A DNA stretch of 64,000 bases from CAMCYM01 sp964405405 (GTDB lineage Bacteria; Bacteroidota; Bacteroidia; Flavobacteriales_D; Sanyastnellaceae). Location of the stretch: the NCBI GenBank assembly GCA_964405405.1, contig CAYONT010000001.1, positions 62,001-126,000 on the forward strand. Reading direction: 5' to 3'. Of this stretch, positions 51,620 through 59,899 are shown piece after piece. Positions within the stretch are counted from its first letter, which is position 1. Each line of letters opens with the position of its first letter. The notes below the pieces were generated by a model. The model worked only from the letters and a program-made list of their open reading frames with translations, had not been told where the DNA came from and searched no databases. Both the position numbers and the translations under genes were made by a program.

Positions 51620-51655
51620 CAAAGGTAACGGATGCCTCGCTAGTACCTAACTTGG
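51620..51655. promoter_or_regulatory. divergent -7 boxes, pdxA (-) and adhesin-like gene (+)
   Basis: Minus TACCTTTG (51627-51620, 8/8), 10 nt before pdxA. Plus TAACTTGG (51648-51655, 7/8), 8 nt before the ATG at 51664. Intergenic length 54 bp. Confidence 0.5.
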
Positions 51656-51663
51656 TCGGTTGA

Positions 51664-54354
51664 ATGGGAACCCCCTTTTGCCTTCGGATGTGGGCCCTGC
51701 TGGGTTTGTGGCTTCTCGCCGGTCGGGCAGGGGCGACACACAACCGCGCGGGCGAGATCACCTACACCCACGTGCAGGGATTGACCTACGAAGTGGTGAT
51801 CACGACCTACACCAAGTCGTCAGCCATTGCGGACCGTCCTTGGTTGCCGATTCGATGGGGGGACGAAGCCGCCGGTGCGCTTCTGGACAGCTTGGAGCGG
51901 GAGAGCATCCAACCGCTGTTGGGCGATGTCCAGATCAATGTTTACCGAGGGCAGCACACTTATGGCGGGCCTGGGGTGTATGCCCTGGAAGTGGAGGACC
52001 CGAACCGCAACGATGGGGTGCTCAACATTCCGGGTTCCGTGGATGTCCCTTTCGCCATCCAGACCCTGCTGTTCATCAACCCCATGGCGGGACACAACAA
52101 CTCGGTTCAGTTGCTCAACCCGGGCCAAGAGAACGCATGTCTGTTTCAGCCCTGGATCCACAATCCGGGGGCTTTCGATCCCGATGGCGATTTGTTGACC
52201 TTCGCCCTGATTGCGTGCCGGGGGTTCGATGGGGAGTTCATTCCGGGGTATGTATCGCCTGAACTCGTCAGTCCTGCGGAGGATCTGTTTGCGATCGACC
52301 CGGTGACGGGAGATCTGACCTGGGAGTCGCCGCAGGTGGCTGGTGAATACAATTTGGCCATCCGCGTGCAGGAATGGAGGATGGTAGATGGCATGCTGGT
52401 TCAGGTGGGAGAAGTGGTGCGGGACATGCAGGTGAATGTGGCGATTTGTGCGAACCAGGCCCCGGTGGTGGCGGCAATTCCGGACACTTGTGTGGTGGCG
52501 GACTCGTTCCTGTCGCTGGCCGTTTCGGCGACCGATCCGGACAACCATCCGCTGGTACTGACTGCGATCGGGGGTCCGCTGTCCGAGGTGGAGCATCCGG
52601 CGTTTTTCGTAGCCACGGGGAACGGGCAAGGTACGTTGACCTGGCTTCCCCGCTGTGCCGAGGTGCGAGAAGCGCCGTACCAGGTGCTTTTCAAGGCACA
52701 GGATGCGTTGAATGCCACGCCGTTGGCGGACATCGAGTCGGTGTTGATTCGGGTGATTGCGCCGCCGGTTCAGGGGGTGGTGGCCCAGGCCGCAGGTTTG
52801 GAGGTGGAGGTGTCGTGGCAGGCCCACGGCTGTGGGGGGGATTTGCCGGATTGGCAGGTGGCGGCCGGTGGGTATGAGGTGTACCGCCGGGTGGGGGTGT
52901 TTCCGGCGCAGCCGGGGGCGTGCGAGGTGGGGCTTCCCGCGGGTTGGGACTACGAACTGGTGGGCACGGTATCAGGGCTCGGAAACACGGTCTTTGTGGA
53001 TACGGATGCCCTGAACTTCGGGGCGACGTATTGTTATCGGGTGGTGGCATTCTGGCCTGATGCCGGGCCGTCGGTCATCAGTGGCGAGGCGTGCGCCACC
53101 ATCCCCAAGGATGTGCCGGTGATGACCGGCGCTTCCGTGGAGGTCACCGATGCGGGAGCCGGAGCGGTGGCTGTGTCCTGGTCTCCACCGACGGATGCCG
53201 ATTTGGCGGCTTTCCCAGGTCCGTATGGGTACAAATTGTACGCATCCTTCCAGGTGGGTCCGGAAGGGGATTGGAGCGAGCCCGGGTTGCTTTGGGAGAG
53301 CGGTTGGAGTGGGGTTTGGCCTTCGCCAGACACCCAATTCGTCCATACCGGCATTCCCACCGACCAGCGGCGTTGGCGCTATGCTGCAGAAGCCTGGTCC
53401 GGGGACGACCGCATCGGGCTGGCAACTGTGGCCACGACTCCCTTCTTGACGTTGACCCCCAATGACAACGAGCTGGCGCTGGAAGTATTCGTGCAAACGC
53501 CCTGGGAGAATGCAGTTTTTGAGGTGTATCGTCAGGATGATTTGGGGAACTGGGTGTTCCTGGCGGAAAGCGACGCCGCGCTCTGGGTGGACACGGGTTT
53601 GGTGAACCAGCAGTCCTATTGTTACCGGGTGCGGACGCGTGGGGGGTACGACGCCTCGGGAACCGTGGATCCCATCGTCAACTGGAGCCAATCGGTGTGC
53701 GGCATCCCGGTGGATTTGACGCCCCCCTGTCCACCGGTGTTGGAGGTGGTGGCCGACTGTCCGGAATCCTTGAACCGTTGGACGTGGCTGAATCCAGAGG
53801 GATGCGCTGACGATGTCCAAGGTTATGTGCTGTACTGGACACCTGTACCCGGAGGAACGTGGCAAACGCTAGCGCAATGGGAGGATCCCTCGGAAACGAC
53901 CTACCTGTTCAACGAGGGGGGCATCCAGGGAACCATCGCAGGCTGTTTTGCTGTGTCGGCCTTTGACAGCCTAGCCCCTGGAGTGGATGGTGTGTTGCGC
54001 CGAAATTTCAGTGCGCTCTCAGAACCAGTCTGTGTAGACAACTGTCCTTATTACTTCCTGCCCAACGTCTTTACACCCAACGAAGATGGTTCGAATGATG
54101 TTTTCCAGGCCTTCCCGTGGAAGTTCGTTGCGGAGGTGGATTTTCAGGTATTCAATCGAAATGGGTTGGAGGTGTTTCGAACGCGTGATCCCGACATCAT
54201 GTGGGATGGCAGATTCACCGATGGCTCCCCTTGCGCCGATGGGGTCTATTATTACACCGTTCGCGTGCAGACCATTCGGTTGCAGGGTCTGGTCGAAGAG
54301 CGATTCAGCGGGGAAATCCACCTGTTGGGGAGCCGCAATGGAATTCAGGAGTGA
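51664..54354 (+). CDS. surface protein with gliding-motility-associated (T9SS type B) C-terminal domain
   Basis: 896 aa. Signal peptide (ALLGLWLLAGRAGA), then an N-terminal region with cadherin/Ig-like stretches (NQAPVVAAIPDTCVV, DPDNHPLVLTA), then FN3-like repeats (residues ~370-720: YRVVAFWPDAGPS, YKLYASFQVG). The tail is the type B sorting domain: FLPNVFTPNEDGSNDVFQ, VFNRNGLEVFRT, WDGRFTDGSPCADGVYYYTV. This directs export by the type IX system and attachment outside the cell. Adhesin or matrix role inferred. Confidence 0.92.
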   Translation: MGTPFCLRMWALLGLWLLAGRAGATHNRAGEITYTHVQGLTYEVVITTYTKSSAIADRPWLPIRWGDEAAGALLDSLERESIQPLLGDVQINVYRGQHTYGGPGVYALEVEDPNRNDGVLNIPGSVDVPFAIQTLLFINPMAGHNNSVQLLNPGQENACLFQPWIHNPGAFDPDGDLLTFALIACRGFDGEFIPGYVSPELVSPAEDLFAIDPVTGDLTWESPQVAGEYNLAIRVQEWRMVDGMLVQVGEVVRDMQVNVAICANQAPVVAAIPDTCVVADSFLSLAVSATDPDNHPLVLTAIGGPLSEVEHPAFFVATGNGQGTLTWLPRCAEVREAPYQVLFKAQDALNATPLADIESVLIRVIAPPVQGVVAQAAGLEVEVSWQAHGCGGDLPDWQVAAGGYEVYRRVGVFPAQPGACEVGLPAGWDYELVGTVSGLGNTVFVDTDALNFGATYCYRVVAFWPDAGPSVISGEACATIPKDVPVMTGASVEVTDAGAGAVAVSWSPPTDADLAAFPGPYGYKLYASFQVGPEGDWSEPGLLWESGWSGVWPSPDTQFVHTGIPTDQRRWRYAAEAWSGDDRIGLATVATTPFLTLTPNDNELALEVFVQTPWENAVFEVYRQDDLGNWVFLAESDAALWVDTGLVNQQSYCYRVRTRGGYDASGTVDPIVNWSQSVCGIPVDLTPPCPPVLEVVADCPESLNRWTWLNPEGCADDVQGYVLYWTPVPGGTWQTLAQWEDPSETTYLFNEGGIQGTIAGCFAVSAFDSLAPGVDGVLRRNFSALSEPVCVDNCPYYFLPNVFTPNEDGSNDVFQAFPWKFVAEVDFQVFNRNGLEVFRTRDPDIMWDGRFTDGSPCADGVYYYTVRVQTIRLQGLVEERFSGEIHLLGSRNGIQE

Positions 54355-54383
54355 AGGAAACACTCCGTTCAAACAATCAGCAT

Positions 54384-54974
54384 ATGTTCACAGGCATCAT
54401 TGAGGGAATGGGGGAGATTCGGTCCATCGCACATGCGGGGAGCAACGTGGACTTCACGTTGACCGTGCCTTGGCAGGGGGAGTTGAAGGTGGATCAGAGT
54501 TTGGCCCACGATGGCGTTTGTCTGACTGTGGTTGAGGTGGGTCTGGAGGGTTACCGGGTCACCGCCATCCGAGAGACGCTGGAGCGCAGCAATTTGGGGG
54601 AACGTCATGTGGGGGACCGGGTGAACTTGGAGCGGTGTACTCAGTTGGGCCATCGGCTCGATGGTCACATTGTGCAGGGACACGTGGATGCCACCGCCCA
54701 AGTTGTGGCCATCGAGCCCCAATCGGGTAGCTGGCTGCTCCGTTTCGAACATCCGGTGCGCCCGGGTCATGTGACCGTAGAAAAGGGCTCGGTGACCGTG
54801 AACGGGGTGAGCCTGACCGTTGTGGACAGTGCGGACAATGGTTTTTCCGTGGCTGTCATCCCTTATACCTGGGAGCACACGAACCTCGGCCGACTGCAGG
54901 TGGGCGACCGGGTCAATGTAGAGTTTGACATCATCGGAAAGTACGTTGCCCGCCTCGTGTCGCCACTCCGTTGA
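54384..54974 (+). CDS. ribE: riboflavin synthase alpha chain
   Basis: 196 aa with two homologous lumazine-binding halves. MFTGIIEGMGEI, DGVCLTVVEV, GHIVQGHVD in the first; VEKGSVTVNGVSLTVVD and PYTWEHTNLG in the second. It dismutates 6,7-dimethyl-8-ribityllumazine to riboflavin. Start ATG 54384, 29 bp after the surface protein gene. Confidence 0.96.
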   Translation: MFTGIIEGMGEIRSIAHAGSNVDFTLTVPWQGELKVDQSLAHDGVCLTVVEVGLEGYRVTAIRETLERSNLGERHVGDRVNLERCTQLGHRLDGHIVQGHVDATAQVVAIEPQSGSWLLRFEHPVRPGHVTVEKGSVTVNGVSLTVVDSADNGFSVAVIPYTWEHTNLGRLQVGDRVNVEFDIIGKYVARLVSPLR

Positions 54975-54990
54975 AGCGCTGGTTGGTTGA

Positions 54991-55030
54991 GCGGCTGGGA
55001 AGCCGCCACGGATTGCAACGTTGTTTTTTT
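54991..55030 (+). terminator. possible weak terminator after ribE
   Basis: Stem GCGGCT-GGGA-AGCCGC (54991-55006), then the short palindrome CAACGTTG (55016-55023) directly followed by seven T. The stem adjoining the T-run is only 4 bp, so strength is doubtful. Confidence 0.35.
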
Positions 55031-55065
55031 GGCAAGAAGGCGCCCTTTGGTGCTTCTTTGTTTGC

Positions 55066-55371
55066 ATGAGAAAGACACTGATTTTCGGGGTGTTGTCCCT
55101 CTGGGTCTGTTTGCTGGCAGTTGCCTGGCGCGCAGAAGGGGGTGGGGATGTGTGCGTCAAGGTGCGCGGCAACGGCAGCCACTTGATTGAGGTGCGGGTA
55201 GGTCCCAACAAAACTTCAGGAGCCTGTTGTTCGGGTGTCTCGAAGGACGCCACCGTGACGGTGTGCGGAAAATCGGGATACCAGGTTTTCGATGAGAAAA
55301 CGAAGCGTTTGTTGTTCGTTCTGTCGCCAGAACTCAACGGATCCACCATTGACCTGAGATCCTTTTACTGA
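55066..55371 (+). CDS. small exported Cys-containing protein, unknown
   Basis: 101 aa. An N-terminal signal or anchor helix (LIFGVLSLWVCLLAVAW), then a short beta-rich domain with Cys in DVCVKV, GACCSGV and VCGKSG. Not recognised. Its TGA overlaps the next gene's ATG (TGATG), so the two are coupled. Predicted periplasmic; disulfides possible. Confidence 0.65.
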   Translation: MRKTLIFGVLSLWVCLLAVAWRAEGGGDVCVKVRGNGSHLIEVRVGPNKTSGACCSGVSKDATVTVCGKSGYQVFDEKTKRLLFVLSPELNGSTIDLRSFY

Positions 55372-55727
55372 TGCGTTCCCTGTTGATTCTGCTCGCCCTT
55401 GTCTTACCGGGCTTGGCTTCAGCGCAAACCACGGTGAGCGATGGATGGAAGGGGCTTTATCAAAGCTCGGTGGGAACGATGTTGCTCCGTGGGGATGGTT
55501 CGGCACGACTTCCCTCGGATTTGGCCGATCCCTCCGCCGATGGATTTCAATGGGAATGGTTGGAAGAAATGGAGCGCATCAGGGTGACCCCCTATGTCTA
55601 TCAGGGCCCCCACGAACTCAACCAGCGGCTGGATTTGTGGCCCATTTATTTCGAGGCAACAGAGCGCAATGGCAAGCGGGTGTTGACCCACACATCAGTC
55701 TTTGGTGAATACGTGTTTGTGAAATGA
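55371..55727 (+). CDS. small exported protein, unknown
   Basis: 118 aa with a clear signal peptide (LLILLALVLPGLASAQ). The mature ~100 residues are mixed and polar (TMLLRGDGSARL, FQWEWLEEMERIRV, LWPIYFEATERNGKRVL), suggesting a lipocalin-like or beta domain, which is inference. Coupled to the preceding gene. Its stop and the lptB stop are fused in TGATCA. Confidence 0.7.
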   Translation: MRSLLILLALVLPGLASAQTTVSDGWKGLYQSSVGTMLLRGDGSARLPSDLADPSADGFQWEWLEEMERIRVTPYVYQGPHELNQRLDLWPIYFEATERNGKRVLTHTSVFGEYVFVK

Positions 55728-56489
55728 TCACGTGCCCGCGGGCTGGCGGGGCCGCAAGATGAAGTGTTGCCCTAAGTAAACCCGGCGCACCTGTTCGTCC
55801 GCAGCCAACTCCTCAGCCGTACCGTGTTTCAGAATGCGTCCTTCGAACAGCAGGTACGCCCGGTCGGTGATGTGCAACGTCTCCTGCACATTGTGGTCGG
55901 TGATGAGGATGCCGATGCCCCGGGCCCGCAGCTGCTCCACGATGCGTTGGATGTCCTCGACCGCAATGGGGTCGACACCCGCAAACGGCTCATCCAGCAA
56001 AATGAACGCAGGATCCGTCGCCAAGGCCCGCGCGATTTCCGTCCGCCGCCGCTCCCCTCCGCTCAGGACATCTCCCTTGCTTTTCCGAACCCGCTGCAGG
56101 CCAAACTCGTCCAACAACGACTCCAACATCCGCCGCTCTTCCTTGCGCCCCAGTCCCCGCAACTCCAGGATGGCCAGGATGTTGTCCTCCACACTCAACT
56201 TCCGGAACACCGAAGGCTCCTGCGGAAGATAACCGATGCCCGCCCGGCTCCGGCGGTACATGGGTTCCGTCGTGATCTCCTGATCTCCGATGAAGATGGC
56301 GCCCGAATCCACGCGCACCAGGCCCACCACCGCATAGAAACTGGTGGTCTTCCCCGCCCCATTGGGACCGAGCAACCCCACCACCTCACCCTGTCGCACC
56401 TCAAACGTCGCGTGGTCCACCACCGTCCGGGAACCGTAGCGCTTGACCAACGACTCGGCGCGCAGGGTGACGGAGGGGTGCTGGGACAT
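55728..56489 (-). CDS. lptB: LPS export ABC transporter ATP-binding protein LptB
   Basis: 253 aa. Walker A GPNGAGKTT, Q-loop LPQEPSVFRKLSVEDN, signature LSGGERRRTEIARAL, Walker B FILLDEPFAGVDPIAVEDI and switch His DHNVQETL. The sequence is LptB-type rather than a generic ABC ATPase. It powers LPS extraction from the inner membrane with LptFG. Start ATG 56489 is 4 nt after a perfect -7 box. Confidence 0.94.
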   Translation of the reverse strand: MSQHPSVTLRAESLVKRYGSRTVVDHATFEVRQGEVVGLLGPNGAGKTTSFYAVVGLVRVDSGAIFIGDQEITTEPMYRRSRAGIGYLPQEPSVFRKLSVEDNILAILELRGLGRKEERRMLESLLDEFGLQRVRKSKGDVLSGGERRRTEIARALATDPAFILLDEPFAGVDPIAVEDIQRIVEQLRARGIGILITDHNVQETLHITDRAYLLFEGRILKHGTAEELAADEQVRRVYLGQHFILRPRQPAGT

Positions 56490-56493
56490 GGCG

Positions 56494-56501
56494 CAAAGGT
56501 A
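56494..56501 (-). promoter_or_regulatory. -7 box 4 nt before lptB (TACCTTTG)
   Basis: Perfect TAnnTTTG on the minus strand followed by CGCC and ATG. It sits 4 nt below the DUF5686 stop (56506-56508). Confidence 0.7.
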
Positions 56502-56505
56502 CGGC

Positions 56506-58971
56506 TCAGATTTCCACCGAGAACCCCATCCGGACGCCCCAAACCGGTCGCTCTGGGTCGCTCGGAACATCCAGCCGGCGCACCACGTCGAAACGCAGGA
56601 ACCGGAACACATTCTCGATGCCCACACTGACTTCCACCACCGGCTTCGCCAGTCCCGAAGTGCCCTCAGGAAGTGCCAGCAGGGATTCGTGCCGGGTGTC
56701 CCAACCGCCCACCACGGCCTTGGCGCTGGCGACCTCCCGCCATCCGAGCCTGCGAATGGCGGGCAAGTGGTTGAAAACCACACCTTCCGCGTGCCATTCC
56801 AGGGCGCCTCGGACCCAACGGTCTGCAACGAACTCGTAGAAATTCAGGAGGTTGAAGGCCAAACGATCGTAAATCAGGGTGCCACTCGCGGGCACCACCT
56901 CCATCAGGGGGAACGGTGCTGAACCCCGGTATGCACCAGCCTCCCCTTGGAACCAGAGGTGGCCCCAGAAGCCGAGTCGCCAAATGTCGGTGACCCCCAG
57001 GGTGTATCGTTCATACCGGTACTGGCTTCCGGCCACATTCGGCAGTCCCAGGGTCACATCGGCCGTGAACTGGGCCCGCTCCGTTCCAAGGCTCACCCGG
57101 TCAAATTCCCCACTCACAAACCGTTCCCCTGGGGCATACCGGAGCAACATCCTCGCCTCAGACGTGACCAAGGTGGCGATGGGCTCGCCCGTCGTGGGTT
57201 CGCGGAAGAGGAGGTCCCCCCGGGGCGCCACCCGGCGGTGGGCACCCTCGCCCTCCAGCGTGAAACCCCGGCCGAAGGTGTGCAAAACCGTCCCCTCCAG
57301 GCGCACCACCTCCGACAACCGGGACGAAGGATTCGTGCGAAGCGCCGTCGTGAGCAAATCCCCCTGCCCAAAGAACCCCGCCATCCCGAACTGCTCCATG
57401 TCCCGTTGCGCGTTGAACGTCCACTCCGTTCGGGGGGATTTGCGCTGGATCCAGCGCACCGATCCGCCCCCTTTCCACCGGCCGTCCCCCGCACCATACG
57501 CCACGTACACCGACGGCATCCAACGCTTGGAGAACGCGTTGCTCGTGCGCAGGTCCAGCCGGTATCGCTCCCCCTCGACCGCATTCTCCGACCAAGCCGA
57601 CCACCAGGCACCCAGCTCCAGCGGCCCCATTTGCACAAACCCGGTCCCCAGGAAATACCCCGCTCCTTTGAGCAGCTTCCAAGACCGCATCGCCGTGAGC
57701 GAATCGATCATCTCGTAGATGCCGGCCTCTCGCGGGAGCAGGGGAACCGGACGCACGAAGTCCGACGCCGTCGCCCGCTGAAAAGCAGCCGACTCCTCGT
57801 AAATCAAGTCCGCCCCTGGCCGAAAGGCACTGTCCGGCAACGTCTCAGACACCTCGAAATCGGCATTCCGCAGCGTCCGTCGGAGGTAGGCGCCCACTGT
57901 AGACTCCGCCCAACTCAGGTCCAGCAAAGTGTACTCGTCGCGCAGGAGCCACACGCTGTCTTGCAGGAAATACGTCTGCCGCCAAGCCAGTTCCCGCACG
58001 AAATTCAGGTTCGCATCCGGACTCACGCGCGCCTCCACCTGCTGCAAAGCCAGCGTGAGCGTATCGACCCACAGTTCCCCTTCGAACGTCAGCTCCCCCC
58101 GTCGGCGGGGCACGAAGGCCAAATGAAACACAGCCCGGCCCTCCGCCTCCAACGTATCCAAGATGTAGAATCGGTAATGCAGCCCCCCTCGGTCGTGCAA
58201 GGGCGAAGTAAAAGCCCGGTCCAGCAAGAGCAACCGGTTGTCGTAGAGGTTGAGGTCTTGGAACCGGGTGCTGAGTTCGGCCGGGTTGTTCGAATTCTCC
58301 AGCCCGCTCATCTGCGAGACGTGGTAGATGGTTTGGTCCTTGCTCGGCTGGTTGCGATGCAGGACCGTGGCATCCGTTTCCGCGATGAGGAACGGCAGAG
58401 CGGGTCGGGCCTCGGAGCTGTCCATGTAGTCAAACACCCAATCGAAGGGCCCCCAGTACCAGCGCTGCGTCTGCCGGAGCGAGATGTCATTGATGTCCAG
58501 CTCGATGCGGGTGTATTGTCGGTGCTTGAGACCACCGATGCGCTCGGGGTTGTTTCGGTCCTTTGCTTCGATCACCCGTTCCATCAGGGGCTTTGCGGGA
58601 TTTACCGCCTTCTTGTCGGGCCGGACCTCAGCGGCCATAAGCAAGACGTTGCGCGGCTCCAGCGCGATGTCGACGCGGTTCACGATGCCCCGTCGAATCT
58701 CGAGCTGCTGCGTGGCGTAGCCGAGGAAACTGACGGAGAGCAAGCCAGGACGGGAGGCATCGGTGGCCAAACGATAGGTCCCGTCCAAGCCCGTGGTGGT
58801 GCCCGCTCCGGCCCCGGCTCCGGTGAATACCACGTGCACGAAGGGGAGGGGTTCACCGGTTTCGCCGTCGAAGACCCGGCCGAGGGCGACGGTGGTTTGG
58901 CCTGAAGCCCCCCCCACGGAGGCCAGCCAGAGGCATCCCATTCCCAAGAACCGCCACAGGGACTTCAACAT
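56506..58971 (-). CDS. DUF5686 outer-membrane protein with carboxypeptidase-like regulatory domain
   Basis: 821 aa. Signal peptide (FLGMGCLWLASVGGASGQ), then a CarboxypepD_reg-like domain (residues ~25-110: GRVFDGETGEPLPFVHVVF, TGLDGTYRL, LSVSFLGY), then the large DUF5686 region with many beta strands ending VWGVRMGFSVEI. This is common in Bacteroidota outer membranes, function unknown. Start ATG 58971; it follows the tatC stop by 1 nt. In an operon with tatC. Confidence 0.92.
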   Translation of the reverse strand: MLKSLWRFLGMGCLWLASVGGASGQTTVALGRVFDGETGEPLPFVHVVFTGAGAGAGTTTGLDGTYRLATDASRPGLLSVSFLGYATQQLEIRRGIVNRVDIALEPRNVLLMAAEVRPDKKAVNPAKPLMERVIEAKDRNNPERIGGLKHRQYTRIELDINDISLRQTQRWYWGPFDWVFDYMDSSEARPALPFLIAETDATVLHRNQPSKDQTIYHVSQMSGLENSNNPAELSTRFQDLNLYDNRLLLLDRAFTSPLHDRGGLHYRFYILDTLEAEGRAVFHLAFVPRRRGELTFEGELWVDTLTLALQQVEARVSPDANLNFVRELAWRQTYFLQDSVWLLRDEYTLLDLSWAESTVGAYLRRTLRNADFEVSETLPDSAFRPGADLIYEESAAFQRATASDFVRPVPLLPREAGIYEMIDSLTAMRSWKLLKGAGYFLGTGFVQMGPLELGAWWSAWSENAVEGERYRLDLRTSNAFSKRWMPSVYVAYGAGDGRWKGGGSVRWIQRKSPRTEWTFNAQRDMEQFGMAGFFGQGDLLTTALRTNPSSRLSEVVRLEGTVLHTFGRGFTLEGEGAHRRVAPRGDLLFREPTTGEPIATLVTSEARMLLRYAPGERFVSGEFDRVSLGTERAQFTADVTLGLPNVAGSQYRYERYTLGVTDIWRLGFWGHLWFQGEAGAYRGSAPFPLMEVVPASGTLIYDRLAFNLLNFYEFVADRWVRGALEWHAEGVVFNHLPAIRRLGWREVASAKAVVGGWDTRHESLLALPEGTSGLAKPVVEVSVGIENVFRFLRFDVVRRLDVPSDPERPVWGVRMGFSVEI

Positions 58972-58972
58972 T

Positions 58973-59848
58973 CTAGGAGCCAAGGGTGTTTGCGGCAGCC
59001 TGTCGGGCCACCCGGCGGGAGATGAAGATGCTGATTTCGTAGAGCAACAACACCGGTATGGACACCAGAATCTGACTGGTCACGTCGGGGGGAGTGATGA
59101 TGGCGGCCAGGACCAAGATCGCGACCACGGCATGCTTCCGGTACTTCCGCAACAACTCCGGGGTGACGAGGCCGATGCGGGAGAGGAAGTACACGGCGAT
59201 GGGCAGCTGAAACACCAAGCCCGCCGCCACCACGATGGAGACAACGGTCTTCATGTAGGACGACACCGAAATCCGGGAAGCCACATCGCCGAGTTCGTAG
59301 TTGCCCAGAAACTGCAGGGAGAAGGGCACAATGATGTAGTAACCGAAAAGCACGCCTGCGAAGAACAGCCCCGAGGTGGCGAGCCCAATTCCCCGGGCGG
59401 CCTGTCGCTCGCGGGTTTTGAGCGCGGGGCGGATGAAGAACCAGATTTGGCCTGCCACCACGGGAAAGGCCACCACGAAGCCCCCGATGAGGCTCACCAT
59501 GATGTGGGTGGTGAAGTTGCCCATCATGGTGGTGTTGATGAGCTCGTAACCGATTTCCTTGACGCAGAAGGCATCACCTGCCCCGACAAAATGGGAAAGG
59601 CTGCACCATGCCCGGTAGGCGATGAAGTCCAGCCGGCGGGGTCCGAAGAGCACGGTGTCAAAAACCCAGTCCTTCTGGAGGAAGAGCACGGTGGCCACCG
59701 CGAAGATGGCGACGGTGGAATAGAACAGCCGGCGCCGCAGTTCCTCCAGGTGGTCCAAGAACCCCATCTGGGCCCCTTCGCCGTCTTCCGGTCGGGCACT
59801 GGACTTGCGGCTCGTGGTCGTTTCCGGTTCGGGTTGGTCGAGGGGCAT
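58973..59848 (-). CDS. tatC: Sec-independent protein translocase TatC
   Basis: 291 aa, six hydrophobic helices. MGFLDHLEELRRRLFYS is the signature N-terminal block. AGQIWFFIRPALKTRERQ and AIITPPDVTSQILVSIPVLLLYEISI are typical later blocks. It binds twin-arginine signal peptides. No tatA lies next to it. A -7 box is 37 nt upstream. The acidic N-terminal ~25 residues are longer than in short TatC proteins. Confidence 0.95.
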   Translation of the reverse strand: MPLDQPEPETTTSRKSSARPEDGEGAQMGFLDHLEELRRRLFYSTVAIFAVATVLFLQKDWVFDTVLFGPRRLDFIAYRAWCSLSHFVGAGDAFCVKEIGYELINTTMMGNFTTHIMVSLIGGFVVAFPVVAGQIWFFIRPALKTRERQAARGIGLATSGLFFAGVLFGYYIIVPFSLQFLGNYELGDVASRISVSSYMKTVVSIVVAAGLVFQLPIAVYFLSRIGLVTPELLRKYRKHAVVAILVLAAIITPPDVTSQILVSIPVLLLYEISIFISRRVARQAAANTLGS

Positions 59849-59885
59849 GGTCGAGGGGCTCAGGAAGGGGACGTGAGGCGGCGTG

Positions 59886-59893
59886 CAAAGTTA
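59886..59893 (-). promoter_or_regulatory. -7 box for tatC (TAACTTTG)
   Basis: Perfect TAnnTTTG on the minus strand in the 51-bp kdsD-tatC gap, 37 nt before tatC. Confidence 0.65.
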
Positions 59894-59899
59894 CGGGGT

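Noticed and set aside
55034..55058. AAGAAG...CTTCTT hairpin just before the small Cys-containing protein gene
   Set aside because: Only six A/T-rich pairs with a 13-nt loop; too weak to call an attenuator.
56947..58905. 652-codon plus-strand frame opposite the DUF5686 gene
   Set aside because: Arg/Pro/His-rich shadow of a well-supported gene; no motif and no start region.
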